This document shows positions 1 to 8,993 of a stretch of 64,000 nucleotides of DNA, one piece after another. The translations under genes were made by a program, and so were the position numbers. Under the pieces are notes generated by a model. It saw only the letters and a list, made by a program, of their open reading frames with translations. It ran no database searches and was not told the DNA's origin. The stretch comes from Rhodococcus sp. 06-235-1A (GTDB taxonomy: Bacteria; Actinomycetota; Actinomycetes; Mycobacteriales; Mycobacteriaceae): contig NZ_NOYI01000016.1 of the NCBI RefSeq assembly GCF_002258785.1, positions 60,457 through 124,456 of the forward strand, given 5' to 3'. Position 1 is the first letter of the stretch; every line of letters begins with the position of its first letter.

Positions 1-23
1 GTGTCGACGGTGGTGCGGCATGA
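1..23 (+). CDS. 3' end of an upstream gene (partial)
   Basis: Only the last seven codons are in the window; the frame ends with TGA at 21-23, which overlaps the next start as ATGA, so the two genes are translationally coupled. A ParA-type partition ATPase would be expected before the following gene, but nothing in these few codons shows that; it is an inference from context. Confidence 0.4.
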
Positions 24-826
24 GTGCTAGGAAGCGCCGCGCGGCATTCGATCCGAATGCACTCGATGATTTGGATGACCTGCTTCCACCGATCAACCTC
101 GTCCGCGACGCGGCTGCTGCCGGTGGGAATACGCCAAGCTCCGCTGCGGAAGTGAAGCGGCAGGAAGCTGCGATGGCTTCTGCGGTTGAGACAAAAGCCA
201 CCGTGGCCAGTGGGGGATCTCTGGCGGATTCTGCAGACGGAACCGACGTTGATTCCGGTTCATTCGACGTCGACGAAGTCAATCGGTCACAGCCTGCGTC
301 ACCAGCTTCTGAAGATGCTGAGCGCGAGGACCGGTCGGTTCAAAGTGTCTTGGCGCAGCTCGAGACCGACGTCAAGCACGCTGAACCCAAGCGCGCGGAC
401 GCGCGACGGAAGTCATCCAAAAAGGACGCGTCGGCGAATGTGGCCCGTCTTGCCCCGCCCGAGGTTGCGTTGCCAGAAGAGGTCTACAGCGTTCTCCGTT
501 CGCTCACTCTCGCTGAGCGAACTGCGGACCCGACCACAGCGCGCTCATACGGGCAGGTTGTGCTCGACGCCGTCGAAAAGCATGCGGATGACCTGAAGGG
601 GCATTGGGCGAAGCCCGTAGTGTCAACGGGCACCGGGCTCTTCCGTCGGGTCGAAACGGGACGACCCACTCGCCGCCGCCACAATTCGCCCCGGGCTAGA
701 GTCCCACTTGCTGGCGTTATCAATACCGACGCAGCAGTTCTGGACCAGCTGGCCAGCGATTGGGGCGCAGGGAGCAGAAGTGCTCTTGTCGAGCAGGCAC
801 TCCGCTTGTACCTCGATGTCCACTGA
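20..826 (+). CDS. Plasmid partition-like protein with a possible ribbon-helix-helix C-terminus
   Basis: A 268-residue hydrophilic protein. Residues 1-150 are rich in Ala, Ser, Asp and Glu and look disordered, with a basic patch near residues 125-140. The last 45 residues form a short strand followed by two helices (RVPLAGVINTDAAVLDQL, then SRSALVEQALRLYL), a pattern seen in ribbon-helix-helix DNA-binding proteins. Its start overlaps the stop of the preceding gene (ATGA), as expected for a second partition protein following a ParA-type ATPase. The role as centromere-binding partner is inferred from size, charge and position. A generic plasmid regulator is the alternative. Confidence 0.6.
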   Translation: MSARKRRAAFDPNALDDLDDLLPPINLVRDAAAAGGNTPSSAAEVKRQEAAMASAVETKATVASGGSLADSADGTDVDSGSFDVDEVNRSQPASPASEDAEREDRSVQSVLAQLETDVKHAEPKRADARRKSSKKDASANVARLAPPEVALPEEVYSVLRSLTLAERTADPTTARSYGQVVLDAVEKHADDLKGHWAKPVVSTGTGLFRRVETGRPTRRRHNSPRARVPLAGVINTDAAVLDQLASDWGAGSRSALVEQALRLYLDVH

Positions 827-991
827 ACGGACGTCAAGAGAGAAGCGAACGCGATGTCCATTCAGTCGCGTCGCCGTTGCCCCGACAAGCACATCAACAG
901 AGCAGGACTGAAGTACTCCGTCATAGATCGTCCGATCTGGGCGGATTGAGGCCAAGCGGCAACTGGTGACCAGACAGGGAATGGAGCTCAA

Positions 992-1810
992 ATGCGCGCT
1001 CGTGGCGGCGATCTCGGTGATTCAAGCCCTTCACCTTCGGTTGCAGTACATCCTCAGGTGCTGAGAGCGGCACTTGTAACAGGTATTGCATTGACGGTCG
1101 CCATCGCCGCCTCGTCATTCTGGTTATCATTCGCTGCACTTCAGGAGCTGGCAGCTATGGCCGGAACAGATCCCGCACTGTCCTGGCTCCTACCAGTTGT
1201 GATCGATGGTGCGATTGTCGCCACCACGGTCATCGCGCTAGCGCTGTCTCACCACACTGACGGCCAAACAGTCAGAGGGCGCAAATTCGTGTTATCGGTG
1301 CTCGGCTTTGCTGCGAGTGTGTCCATCCTCGGAAACGCCTATCACGCGTCTTTGACGCCAGGTGCTGTGCCTACCCTGTTCGCAGCTGGAATCGCCACCG
1401 TGGCACCGGTTTTTCTCTTAGGAATGACAGAAGTGCTTGCAGTGATCCTGCGAGCGCCGAGGAGGTACGAGGCGGTAGAAGCCAAACCGGTAATGGAACT
1501 GTCGCAAGCTAACCCGCATGCGTCCTCTTCCGCCCCGGGAGCACCTGCAGCGCGGGAAGACTGCGGGCTGGCCCCAACTGTTTGGGCCACGGTGCTTGTG
1601 TACCTGGAGCATCCGGACTGGTCATACGGTGACGTAGCTTCAGAACTTGGAGTGGACGCCGCGGCGGTCTCTGCCGACCTTGCTGAATGGTTTGGGCTCC
1701 AGAAGGCAACGGCCCAGCTTTGCGGCGTAAGGCCACCGCCTGCCCCGCTCGAGGAAAACTACATGCTTGACGAAAGCCGGGGGCAGTCAGTGCTCGTTGA
1801 GCAGCGGTGA
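992..1810 (+). CDS. DUF2637-type membrane protein with C-terminal HTH-like tail
   Basis: 272 residues. Residues 25-145 contain four hydrophobic segments with the features of DUF2637 proteins common on actinobacterial plasmids and integrative elements: SFWLSFAALQELA, then PVVIDGAIVATTVIALALS, then a Gly/Ala-rich pair of helices. The C-terminal part (about 180-250) is soluble and has a short helix-turn-helix-like stretch (DVASELGVDAAAVSADLAEW). DUF2637 proteins are frequently near transfer or replication genes but have no settled biochemical function. No RBS is obvious upstream of the ATG; the 165 bases before it hold no other gene. Confidence 0.75.
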   Translation: MRARGGDLGDSSPSPSVAVHPQVLRAALVTGIALTVAIAASSFWLSFAALQELAAMAGTDPALSWLLPVVIDGAIVATTVIALALSHHTDGQTVRGRKFVLSVLGFAASVSILGNAYHASLTPGAVPTLFAAGIATVAPVFLLGMTEVLAVILRAPRRYEAVEAKPVMELSQANPHASSSAPGAPAAREDCGLAPTVWATVLVYLEHPDWSYGDVASELGVDAAAVSADLAEWFGLQKATAQLCGVRPPPAPLEENYMLDESRGQSVLVEQR

Positions 1811-1922
1811 CCGCCGGCTGCCAGGCCATTCCGGTGTCACGGTGGCAATGAGACCATCTTACGGCTGATGATTTATGGTTCAATTCTGGCCAGTTGGTTT
1901 CTTCGATCTGAGATGGTGGCCC

Positions 1923-2822
1923 ATGGAATTGAGCTACGCGTCAACCGTTCCCCGGCAGCTCGTGCATCGGCAGCATGTCGGCGAGGTGTTCCTTACCGAC
2001 TACCGACTGAGCGATTCCGCAGCAGATCAGATCGCAGTGCAGTTGCCGGCTTCGCATCGCATCTTCCGGCCGACGAATAAGCGGCACGACCCACTCGTCG
2101 TTGCGGAGTCATTCCGGCAGGCCGTGATCATGCTGTGTCACACCAAATTTGCGGTTATGCCGCACTTTAAATTCATGATGGAACAGTTCGAATTCGAACT
2201 CGTCGGCGAGTTGAAGATCCGCTCAGCGCCCATGCCGCTTGTCCTCGATATGACCACCAACCAGGTTGATACGAGAGACGGGACAGTGTCACGCGTCGAC
2301 ATAGCCGGTGTGCTGCGCGAAGGTCCACGAATCCTCGCCCACTGCAACGCGATCGCACGGTGCGTAACGCCCGAGTCGTACAGCCGGATTAGGTCTGGTC
2401 GAGACACCTACGTTGCAGATCTCCGAGCTAGGCCGCCAGGCAGCGTTGTTATCCCAGCATCCTCCGTCGGACGCTCAGAGGAGCAAGACGTGCTCATCGC
2501 GGTCAACCTTCCGGCGGAAGAGCTGTACTGCGCACCGGATCCAAGAAACTATGCACTGTTCGACCACCCCCTCGACCACATCCCCGGCATGGTCATCTTC
2601 GACGCTGCAATTCAAGCCTTGCGCTACCGCACCAACGATCCTGCTCTGCAACTGACGCGCCTGGCAGCGACATTCCCAAGATTCACCGAGTGGGACAACA
2701 CCTGCGACCTCGCCGTTTCGTTCGCACCGGCCGACCATGAGCGGAAACGGTCGTGCGTGACATTTACACAGTCAGAACGCGTTACAGCGCAACTCAACGT
2801 CACCACGACAACTGCGCACTGA
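1923..2822 (+). CDS. gblA: AfsA-family gamma-butyrolactone synthase
   Basis: About 299 residues with two A-factor biosynthesis (hotdog-type) repeats. The diagnostic first motif VHRQHVGEVFLTDYR lies near residue 14 and the second, DHPLDHIPGMVIFDAA, near residue 215. AfsA proteins condense a beta-ketoacyl chain with dihydroxyacetone phosphate, the first step of gamma-butyrolactone hormone synthesis. The ATG at 1923 was preferred over an in-frame ATG at 1875 because it gives the usual family N-terminus a few residues before the first motif. It is convergent with the receptor gene and belongs with the receptor and epimerase. The symbol follows the naming used for the equivalent Rhodococcus jostii genes; orthology was not tested. 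Confidence 0.85.
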   Translation: MELSYASTVPRQLVHRQHVGEVFLTDYRLSDSAADQIAVQLPASHRIFRPTNKRHDPLVVAESFRQAVIMLCHTKFAVMPHFKFMMEQFEFELVGELKIRSAPMPLVLDMTTNQVDTRDGTVSRVDIAGVLREGPRILAHCNAIARCVTPESYSRIRSGRDTYVADLRARPPGSVVIPASSVGRSEEQDVLIAVNLPAEELYCAPDPRNYALFDHPLDHIPGMVIFDAAIQALRYRTNDPALQLTRLAATFPRFTEWDNTCDLAVSFAPADHERKRSCVTFTQSERVTAQLNVTTTTAH

Positions 2823-2860
2823 TGCACGAGCCGCATCACAGCGAGATTGAACCCGACAGA

Positions 2861-3505
2861 TCAGGACAGCGTATTGATCCAGTTCCGAGGAGGCAGACCC
2901 GCCAGGCGCATCATGTACGCAAGCTTTCGCTTGTTCACGATCGTTGGAAGAACCAATTCCCACATCTGCCGCAACCGAACATAGAGATCCGCGCGGCCGG
3001 TCAACATCTCGGACAGGATCTGCACACCTGTGAACGACCCCACGACAAACGTCGCCAGCGCGTCGATATCGGTTCCCTTGACCAGGTCACCGTCTGCTGC
3101 AGCTTGAGTCGCAACCTGTCGGATCGCCTCGATCCAATCGCGGTAGGGCTGCTCGATCGGCCCTTGGATACTGCCGATCTCCATCGTAAGTCGCATACCT
3201 CCCCGCGCTATCGGTTCCGTCATGAGCTGTCGTGCCATTTCCTGACTCACCAAGACCAAGGACTCGATTGCAGAATCGCTATGGGCGTAAACGACTTTGG
3301 TTCCTTCCATTGCCATGTCGTGCTGTGCCGCGATCACCGCGTGTGCGAGGTCTTCCTTCGACCTGAAGTGGAAGTACATTGCCCCTTTTGTGACACTGCA
3401 GTACTGGAGGATGGTGTTCAGACTGGCTGCGTACCCGAACCTCTCGAAGCTCTTTGCCGCTCCCAGAATCACGGAATGGCGAGTGAGTTCAGCGCGCTCC
3501 TGCAT
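2861..3505 (-). CDS. gblR: TetR-family gamma-butyrolactone receptor (ArpA/ScbR-like)
   Basis: 214 residues from the ATG at 3505, which has a plausible AGG seven bases upstream. Residues 5-55 are a TetR helix-turn-helix (ILQYCSVTKGAMYFHFRSKED is close to the ArpA/ScbR signature, including VTKGAMYFHF). The C-terminal half carries receptor-like segments such as GSFTGVQILSEMLTGRADL and MWELVLPTI. Such proteins repress their targets until the cognate butyrolactone binds. The gene is convergent with the AfsA-like gene and divergent from the epimerase gene; the 77-base divergent spacer holds a palindrome that could be its operator. Confidence 0.87.
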   Translation of the reverse strand: MQERAELTRHSVILGAAKSFERFGYAASLNTILQYCSVTKGAMYFHFRSKEDLAHAVIAAQHDMAMEGTKVVYAHSDSAIESLVLVSQEMARQLMTEPIARGGMRLTMEIGSIQGPIEQPYRDWIEAIRQVATQAAADGDLVKGTDIDALATFVVGSFTGVQILSEMLTGRADLYVRLRQMWELVLPTIVNKRKLAYMMRLAGLPPRNWINTLS

Positions 3506-3528
3506 CGAATACCTGGCTTTCCGCTCGT

Positions 3529-3546
3529 GTTTCCGCGTTCGGAAAC
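3529..3546. promoter_or_regulatory. Palindrome between receptor and epimerase genes, candidate operator
   Basis: Perfect 7-base inverted repeat GTTTCCG/CGGAAAC with a 4-base centre (CGTT) in the divergent spacer between the receptor (start 3505) and the epimerase (start 3583). Position suits autoregulation by the TetR-type receptor. The assignment is an inference. Confidence 0.5.
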
Positions 3547-3582
3547 GGTTCGATCTCACAAGAAACTACCGGGTGGTCCTTC

Positions 3583-4443
3583 ATGCCGAGAACTCGTCTG
3601 ACAACGCTGGTCCTGGGAGCCAGCGGATTTATCGGGTCCGCAGTTGCCAGGCAATTAGCGTCATCCGATCATAACCGGGCAATTGGTTTCGTTCGGTCCA
3701 ACCCGGCGAACGGAGGTATCGACGGGGTCCGGTATGTCGTCGGTGACGCCTCAGACTTATCCACCTTGTATAGGGCCATGTCGGACGTAGACACCGTAAT
3801 CTGTTGCGTGTCCTACGTCGGCGACGACGGACAGCGCTGTACTGAGGTGAATGACAGAGGAATTCGTAACGTCGCTTCCGTAGCGTCCGACATCGGCGTC
3901 GATCGCCTAATTCATGTCAGCACAGCATCGGTGTACGGAACCGGGCCATTCCGTGACCTGCCTGTCGACGGTGCACCACTGAAACCACACTCGCTCGCGA
4001 GCTGCAGTCGAGTGGCGGGCGAACGCCACATCCGAGGCGCTGGGGGCCTCGTTATCCGCCCTCACCTGGTTTACGGGCCAGGTGACCGATGGTTTATGCC
4101 GGGGCTGACGTCGATTGTCGGTAAGCTCGGTGCGCTCATCGACGAAGGTTCCGCGCTCCTGTCAACAATCCACGTCGACAGACTTGCGTACGAAATCGTC
4201 GCCTTGGCTCAGACACCCGAAGTGGCGTCGCCCGGCACAGTGATGCATCTCAATGAACCCGAACCAACGTCAGTTCACGACCTATTGACCCGTGAGCACA
4301 GGCAAACTGGTTGGCCAGTGCCGGGAAGGTCCCTGGACCGCTCAACAGCAGTGGCGCGGGCGCAACAGCTAGGTATCAGCAGGCGGCACATCGACATGAT
4401 CAGTCTCGATCACTGGTTCAGAAATGACCGAGGTGTCCACTGA
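3583..4443 (+). CDS. gblE: NAD(P)-dependent epimerase/dehydratase of the butyrolactone cluster
   Basis: 286 residues with an N-terminal Rossmann motif (LVLGASGFIGSAVARQL), an extended-SDR body, HVSTASVYG (the Ser preceding the usual YxxxK) and RPHLVYGPGDRW. The expected YxxxK catalytic pair is not clear: the region after SVYG reads SLASCSRVAGERH, so the Tyr appears replaced by Cys. That suggests an atypical or degenerate active site. Similar epimerase-like genes accompany AfsA/receptor pairs in actinobacterial butyrolactone loci. It is transcribed divergently from the receptor. The exact reaction is unknown. Confidence 0.78.
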   Translation: MPRTRLTTLVLGASGFIGSAVARQLASSDHNRAIGFVRSNPANGGIDGVRYVVGDASDLSTLYRAMSDVDTVICCVSYVGDDGQRCTEVNDRGIRNVASVASDIGVDRLIHVSTASVYGTGPFRDLPVDGAPLKPHSLASCSRVAGERHIRGAGGLVIRPHLVYGPGDRWFMPGLTSIVGKLGALIDEGSALLSTIHVDRLAYEIVALAQTPEVASPGTVMHLNEPEPTSVHDLLTREHRQTGWPVPGRSLDRSTAVARAQQLGISRRHIDMISLDHWFRNDRGVH

Positions 4444-4685
4444 TTTGCACCAATCGGTGGCGGTGTGTTTGATGGCCTACCGTCTGGCGACCCGACCATT
4501 GGTCCGCAACCTGTACATCTGATTTTGAGCCTGCCTACTGAACTAGCTGGTGCTTCGCGCGGCGAGAGGGCATCTCGCATGGTCTCGCAGTCGGCGGCGA
4601 AAGTGACCGAACGATCGCATAGTGACACGGCAACGTGCCGTCAGGCCCAAGCTCGAACTCCAGCATCTCCAGCTAAAGGACGTTG

Positions 4686-4697
4686 CACTTATAAGTG
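4686..4697. promoter_or_regulatory. Palindrome and -10-like site before the toxin-antitoxin pair
   Basis: CACTTATAAGTG is a perfect 12-base palindrome containing a TATAAG -10-like core, 36 bases before the antitoxin start. Autoregulated toxin-antitoxin promoters often have this layout. The 240 bases before it (after 4443) show no gene. Confidence 0.4.
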
Positions 4698-4733
4698 AAA
4701 GGGGTTATGGTTCTGCTCAGGAGGTTGGAAACC

Positions 4734-5144
4734 ATGCAGACATTGACGGATCGCGTTGAAACCAAGGTGGCGCTCTCGGTGACGTCAGCCGAAGTCGCTC
4801 AGGCCGGCTCCATCGACAGCGCTCAGCTCGCCGCAACGCTTCCGCCCGAACTTGCCGACGTGATTGCAGCAGCGCTGTCGATCATTGCACGTGGGGGAAC
4901 CGTGACGATCGGATCTCTTCCGAGCGAGTTGTCTACGACCACTGCTGCCGACATACTCGACATCTCTCGTCCGACGCTGATGAAGCTGATCAAGACTGGC
5001 GCGCTTCCCTCGTACAAAGTCGGTTCCCACACTCGCCTCAAGGCGAGCGATGTAACCGCGTACAGAGAGAACCTGCGGAACCAGCAGCGAGCTGCGTTCA
5101 ACGATCTTCGCGACTACGAAGACATGCTCGACGCGGACAACTGA
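4734..5144 (+). CDS. Excisionase/MerR-like HTH protein, probable antitoxin
   Basis: 136 residues from the ATG at 4734, chosen because AGGAGG lies nine bases upstream; an in-frame GTG at 4695 lacks this. Residues about 78-125 form an excisionase-type helix-turn-helix (STTTAADILDISRPTLMKLI, then GALPSYKVGSHTRLKASDV), typical of the HTH_17 family. The tail LRDYEDMLDADN is acidic, as in many antitoxins. It is followed after 43 bases by a PIN-domain gene, so the pair reads as a type II toxin-antitoxin module. An excisionase role alone is less likely, since no integrase is adjacent. Confidence 0.75.
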   Translation: MQTLTDRVETKVALSVTSAEVAQAGSIDSAQLAATLPPELADVIAAALSIIARGGTVTIGSLPSELSTTTAADILDISRPTLMKLIKTGALPSYKVGSHTRLKASDVTAYRENLRNQQRAAFNDLRDYEDMLDADN

Positions 5145-5187
5145 CGTTCACTGCCCCTCGGTACCTCTGCACCGCTATCCTTCACGG

Positions 5188-5829
5188 ATGAGTGCAGGGG
5201 TGCCCAAGGTGCTGGTCGACGCCAATATTTTCTACTCCAGAACATTACGCGACTGGGTCGGCCTGATGGCCCTTCGCTCAGGTCCCGCCCTGTTCGACGT
5301 TCGATGGACAGAAGACGTGATCGCCGAGACGCTTTATCACCTTCGTAAGAAGCATCCTTTCTGGGACGACGCCCAAGTCGGCGGAGTGCGAGAACGGATA
5401 GAAGCCACCTATCCACACGGTCGTATCACCGGCTTTAGCGTGGATCGCTCACTTGCTTACGAGGACGACCACGACGCGCACCTGCACGCAGCCGCCGAAC
5501 ACGGGCGGGTCTCTTATGTGGTGTCAGACGACAAGAAGTTCGCGAAGTTCGCGGCCGACAACGACGAACTCCTGAACTACGAGGTGTACTGCGCCGACGA
5601 GTTCCTACTGTGGATAGACCAGAATTCGCAGCCCACAGTGGAAGAAGCGCTCGTAAAACAGCTCGAATACTTCCGTATGAAAGGCCAACAATTCAACCTC
5701 GTCACCGCACTTCAAGATGCCGGCGCAACGGGATTCGCTGAGCGTATCCGGGTGTACCTCGGATCATCACCAGCAGTAACGAAGGTTCTGTCCAAGCCCG
5801 CGACGAAGCGGGCCCCCAGCAAGGTGTGA
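5188..5829 (+). CDS. PIN-domain RNase toxin
   Basis: 213 residues. The N-terminus KVLVDANIFYSRTLRDW is the first PIN strand with the conserved acidic residue; later acidic positions occur in EDVIAETLYHL, EDDHDAHLHAAAEHG and VSDDKKFAKF, consistent with a metal-dependent ribonuclease centre. A longer C-terminal extension (about 150-213) is Lys/Arg-rich at the end. It lies 43 bases downstream of the HTH antitoxin in the same direction. PIN proteins of this layout cleave RNA when not bound by their antitoxin; the specific target cannot be read. Confidence 0.78.
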   Translation: MSAGVPKVLVDANIFYSRTLRDWVGLMALRSGPALFDVRWTEDVIAETLYHLRKKHPFWDDAQVGGVRERIEATYPHGRITGFSVDRSLAYEDDHDAHLHAAAEHGRVSYVVSDDKKFAKFAADNDELLNYEVYCADEFLLWIDQNSQPTVEEALVKQLEYFRMKGQQFNLVTALQDAGATGFAERIRVYLGSSPAVTKVLSKPATKRAPSKV

Positions 5830-6265
5830 AATCAACGGCTTCGCAGGCTCGGTTTGTGACTTCAAGTCGAATCCAGTAACTATTTCCGCGTAATCGGGGG
5901 TATGAGACATCCACCGCGCGCTGCTCAATGGCCCACTTTACAGCGGCGCTGCTCTGTACGTGTTCTGTGTTCCCCGGCTCATAGTCTTGTATCAGCGCTA
6001 CCGCGGCGCGCGATTCTTTGCATACTCCTGACACTCGACCGGACACTCGCACGGGTAAATTCCGGCGTCACCAATGCTGCCGTCAGCGAGTGTGTAGATC
6101 TGCTTACCGGGCTGAAACGGCATTCTAAAGCTGCCTGTAGTGCGAGCCATAGAGCGTTAGCGCCGGGGCGTGTGCGGTGTCCCTCTGAGGTGGGTGCAGG
6201 GCGAGGCGCGCGTAACTGGTCTGATCCTCGCTCTAGGTGTCGCGCTCAGGCGATTGGTGGCGACC

Positions 6266-6291
6266 GTGACACAAACGAATGTTTCTGGCAC
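6266..6291. promoter_or_regulatory. Palindromic site 1 of a shared motif (GTGACA-AAACGA type)
   Basis: 26-base imperfect palindrome, left half GTGACACAAACGA, right half complementary to GTGCCAGAAACAT (9 of 13 positions). It matches the sites at 12103 and 15004. It sits in an otherwise gene-free stretch (5830-6355) just outside the IS21-type insertion, which may have separated it from the gene it controlled. Confidence 0.5.
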
Positions 6292-6492
6292 ACCTAGATC
6301 GAGGGCTGGGGGACCAAGGCATCTTATGCCAAGACTTGGCAGCGTCATCGTTTCGTGACGGCGCTCATCGAAATTCCCCTCTGACGCTCACTGAAATTCC
6401 CCACCCGTGTGGCACCGCCAACGAGGGCGGGTCTCCCCGGATGCTGATGGTCTCTGACCACACACCAGCTACCCGAAGGAGACCCGCTCCTC

Positions 6493-7881
6493 ATGCTTAC
6501 ACGGGAGGAAGACGTGGAAATACACGCCCTGCATCAACGAGGCTGGAAGATCGCCGACATCGCGAGACACACCGGCCGCGACCGCAAGACCATCAGGTCC
6601 TACCTCAACGGCACCACCACCCCCGGAGTGCGTAAACGCAGCATCCCGGACCCGTTCGAGATGTTCCTCGCCTACGTCATCGCACGCCTGTCCGAGGACC
6701 CGCACCTGTGGGTCCGCACCCTGTGCGACGAGCTCGAAGACCTCGGATATTCGATGTCATATCAAACGCTGCACCGCAAGATCCGCGAGCTCAAACTCCG
6801 TCCGATCTGCAAAGCCTGCCTCACCGCAACCGAGCGACCCAATGCAGTCATCGATCACCCGCCAGGTGAAGAGACACAATGGGATTGGGTAGATCTACCC
6901 AACCCGCCCGCTCCCTGGGGGTGGGGCTCGATGGCGCATCTGTTCGTCGGAACGTTGGCGTGCTCGGGCAAATGGCGCGGTGTCCTCGCCCCGAACATGA
7001 CCCAACCGCATGTCGTCGACGGACTCGACCGCATCTGCCGAGGTCTTGGCGGCGTCAGCCGAGTCTGGCGGTTCGATCGGATGGCGACAGTCTGCCACCC
7101 CGACTCCGGTCGCATCACGGCCAGCTTCGCTGGCGTCGCCAAGTATTACGGTGTCTCCGTGGCGATCTGCCCACCCCGCCGCGGCAACCGCAAAGGTGCG
7201 GTGGAGAAGTCCAATCACACTGCAGCCCAACGGTGGTGGCGCACAGTCGCCGACGATCTGACCGTCGAGCAAGCCCAAGCAAGCCTCGACCGGTTCTGCA
7301 GTCTGCGCAGTGACACCCGGCTGCGACCCACCAAAGACGGGAAGGCGTCGGTGGCGACGATCGCCACCACCGAGGGGTTGCATCCGATGCCCGCGGCTGC
7401 ATATCCGGCGATCCTGACCACCGACCGGGTCGTCTCGCGCCAAGCGCTGGTCTCCTATCGCGGCAACCGCTACTCGGTCCCACCCGAACTTGCCTGTGCC
7501 GCTGTGATAGTGACGCACGTTCTGGGCTCCGATGTCATCGATATCGTCACCACATCCGGCATCACCATCGCCCGACATCGTCTCGCTGCCGATGGCACCG
7601 GGGCGATGGTCCGCGATCACGGACATGTCTACGCCCTCGAACAAGCAGCGATGGCGGGTGCGAACACAGGCCGCCCGCACCGCCGCAAAGAACGAATCCC
7701 ACCCGGACCCGACGCTCTCGCTGCCGCCGAGAAGCTCCGAGCCTCGGCCGAATCAACACTGTCCTCCAGAGATGGACGGCGCGAAAGCGGCAGTCACGCA
7801 GCTGAATCCACTGACACAGGCGCGGTTATCTACGACCTGTCGATCTACGAACGTGCTGCACGCGGAAGGAACACCCTCTGA
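6493..7881 (+). CDS. istA: IS21 transposase IstA
   Basis: 462 residues. An N-terminal HTH (GWKIADIARHTGRDRKTIRS) is followed by a DDE integrase core. Candidate catalytic acids are the Asp in TQWDWVDLP (near residue 125), the Asp in RVWRFDRMA (near 195) and the Glu in GAVEKSNH (near 238). The C-terminal beta-barrel segment reads VSYRGNRYSVPPEL, typical of IstA. A GGAG-type RBS precedes the ATG. The stop overlaps the istB start by one base, so the two are coupled. It appears intact. Confidence 0.93.
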   Translation: MLTREEDVEIHALHQRGWKIADIARHTGRDRKTIRSYLNGTTTPGVRKRSIPDPFEMFLAYVIARLSEDPHLWVRTLCDELEDLGYSMSYQTLHRKIRELKLRPICKACLTATERPNAVIDHPPGEETQWDWVDLPNPPAPWGWGSMAHLFVGTLACSGKWRGVLAPNMTQPHVVDGLDRICRGLGGVSRVWRFDRMATVCHPDSGRITASFAGVAKYYGVSVAICPPRRGNRKGAVEKSNHTAAQRWWRTVADDLTVEQAQASLDRFCSLRSDTRLRPTKDGKASVATIATTEGLHPMPAAAYPAILTTDRVVSRQALVSYRGNRYSVPPELACAAVIVTHVLGSDVIDIVTTSGITIARHRLAADGTGAMVRDHGHVYALEQAAMAGANTGRPHRRKERIPPGPDALAAAEKLRASAESTLSSRDGRRESGSHAAESTDTGAVIYDLSIYERAARGRNTL

Positions 7882-8723
7882 TGGCCGAGAAGAAAACAGG
7901 CGACCGGTTGCCGGCACCGAACACGGCAGAAGCGGCGAGTCTCTACCAGCGTCTTCGCGGGCATCTGGCGGTCCTCAAACTCCACGATGCCGCGGAAGCG
8001 TTGCCCTCGGTCCTCGACCAAGCAGCGGCCGAGGAACTGTCGATGACCGCGGCGTTGGATCGGTTGCTTTCGATCGAAGTCGAGGCCACCGAGGCACGCC
8101 GGTTGACCGGCAGATTGCGGTTCGCGTGTTTGCCGACACCGGCGTCGCTCGAGGACTTCGACTACGACGCCGCAGCCGGTGTCGATCGCAAGCTTATCGA
8201 CGAGCTCGCGACTTGTCGATACTTGGAGACGGCGACGAATGTGCTGCTCATCGGCCCGCCCGGAGTCGGGAAGACACATCTGTCGGTCGGGCTCGCGAGG
8301 GCTGCCGCGCATGCCGGGTATCGGACGTATTTCACCACCGCGGCCGATCTCGCTGCCCGCTGCCATCGAGCTGCGTTGGAGGGTCGGTGGGCGACGACGA
8401 TGCGTTTCTATGCCGGTCCGACGCTGCTGGTGATCGACGAACTCGGCTATCTTCCGTTGCCCGGTGAGGCTGCATCGGCGCTGTTTCAGGTTGTCTCGCA
8501 ACGGTATATGAAGACATCGATCGTAATGACGACCAACCGTGGTGTCGGATCGTGGGGTGAGGTGCTCGGAGACAACACCGTCGCAGCAGCGATGCTCGAC
8601 CGGCTCCTGCATCGCTCCGTCGTGCTCAACCTCGACGGCGATTCCTACCGGCTGCGAGACCACAACGCCCGATCGGAGAAGCTCCGCAAAGCCACCACCG
8701 GAACCCGCCAACCACTACAGTGA
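7881..8723 (+). CDS. istB: IS21 helper ATPase IstB
   Basis: 280 residues, a DnaA/DnaC-like AAA+ ATPase that assists IstA. Walker A is LIGPPGVGKTHLS (near residue 119), Walker B is LLVIDELGYLPL (near residue 183), and a sensor-like MTTNRGVGSW follows. The N-terminal helical region (YQRLRGHLAVLKLHDAAEALP) matches the usual IstB start. It begins in the overlap with the istA stop and looks intact, so the element may be active. Confidence 0.93.
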   Translation: MAEKKTGDRLPAPNTAEAASLYQRLRGHLAVLKLHDAAEALPSVLDQAAAEELSMTAALDRLLSIEVEATEARRLTGRLRFACLPTPASLEDFDYDAAAGVDRKLIDELATCRYLETATNVLLIGPPGVGKTHLSVGLARAAAHAGYRTYFTTAADLAARCHRAALEGRWATTMRFYAGPTLLVIDELGYLPLPGEAASALFQVVSQRYMKTSIVMTTNRGVGSWGEVLGDNTVAAAMLDRLLHRSVVLNLDGDSYRLRDHNARSEKLRKATTGTRQPLQ

Positions 8724-8993
8724 AGACCGCTCACGGTTGGGGAATTTCGGTGAGCGCGGTTGGGGAATTTCACTGAGCCTCGTCATTCGTGACCGGCTCG
8801 GACCGGATGCCAGACACCTTGGGCTGAGCCTGAGGCAGTACGACGTCGGAGTCGCTGACATGTAGCCGGCAACAATGGTCAGGTGAGCCTCGCAAACCAC
8901 CGTCCGACAGGCCCTCAGCAAGCAGCACGCCGACGACCAGCCGCTACGTCCCGCGGTACGCCCCTGCTCATCCGAGCTGTGGATCGATCCTGC

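Larger units (their letters stand above)
6356..8785 (+). mobile_element. Complete IS21-family insertion sequence
   Basis: Contains istA and istB. The ends are related: left TGACGGCGCTCATCGAAATT and, read inward from the right, TGACGAGGCTCAGTGAAATT, each followed by CCCC. Both ends carry a second internal copy of the GCTCAxxGAAATTCCCC motif, the multiple terminal repeats typical of IS21. A 4-base direct repeat TTCG flanks it (6352-6355 and 8786-8789), fitting a target duplication. It separates the toxin gene from the envelope island. Confidence 0.9.

Noticed and set aside
4465..4698. Small gene between the epimerase and the antitoxin
   Set aside because: Ser/Arg/Ala shadow-like composition and no RBS; the stretch looks like a promoter region.
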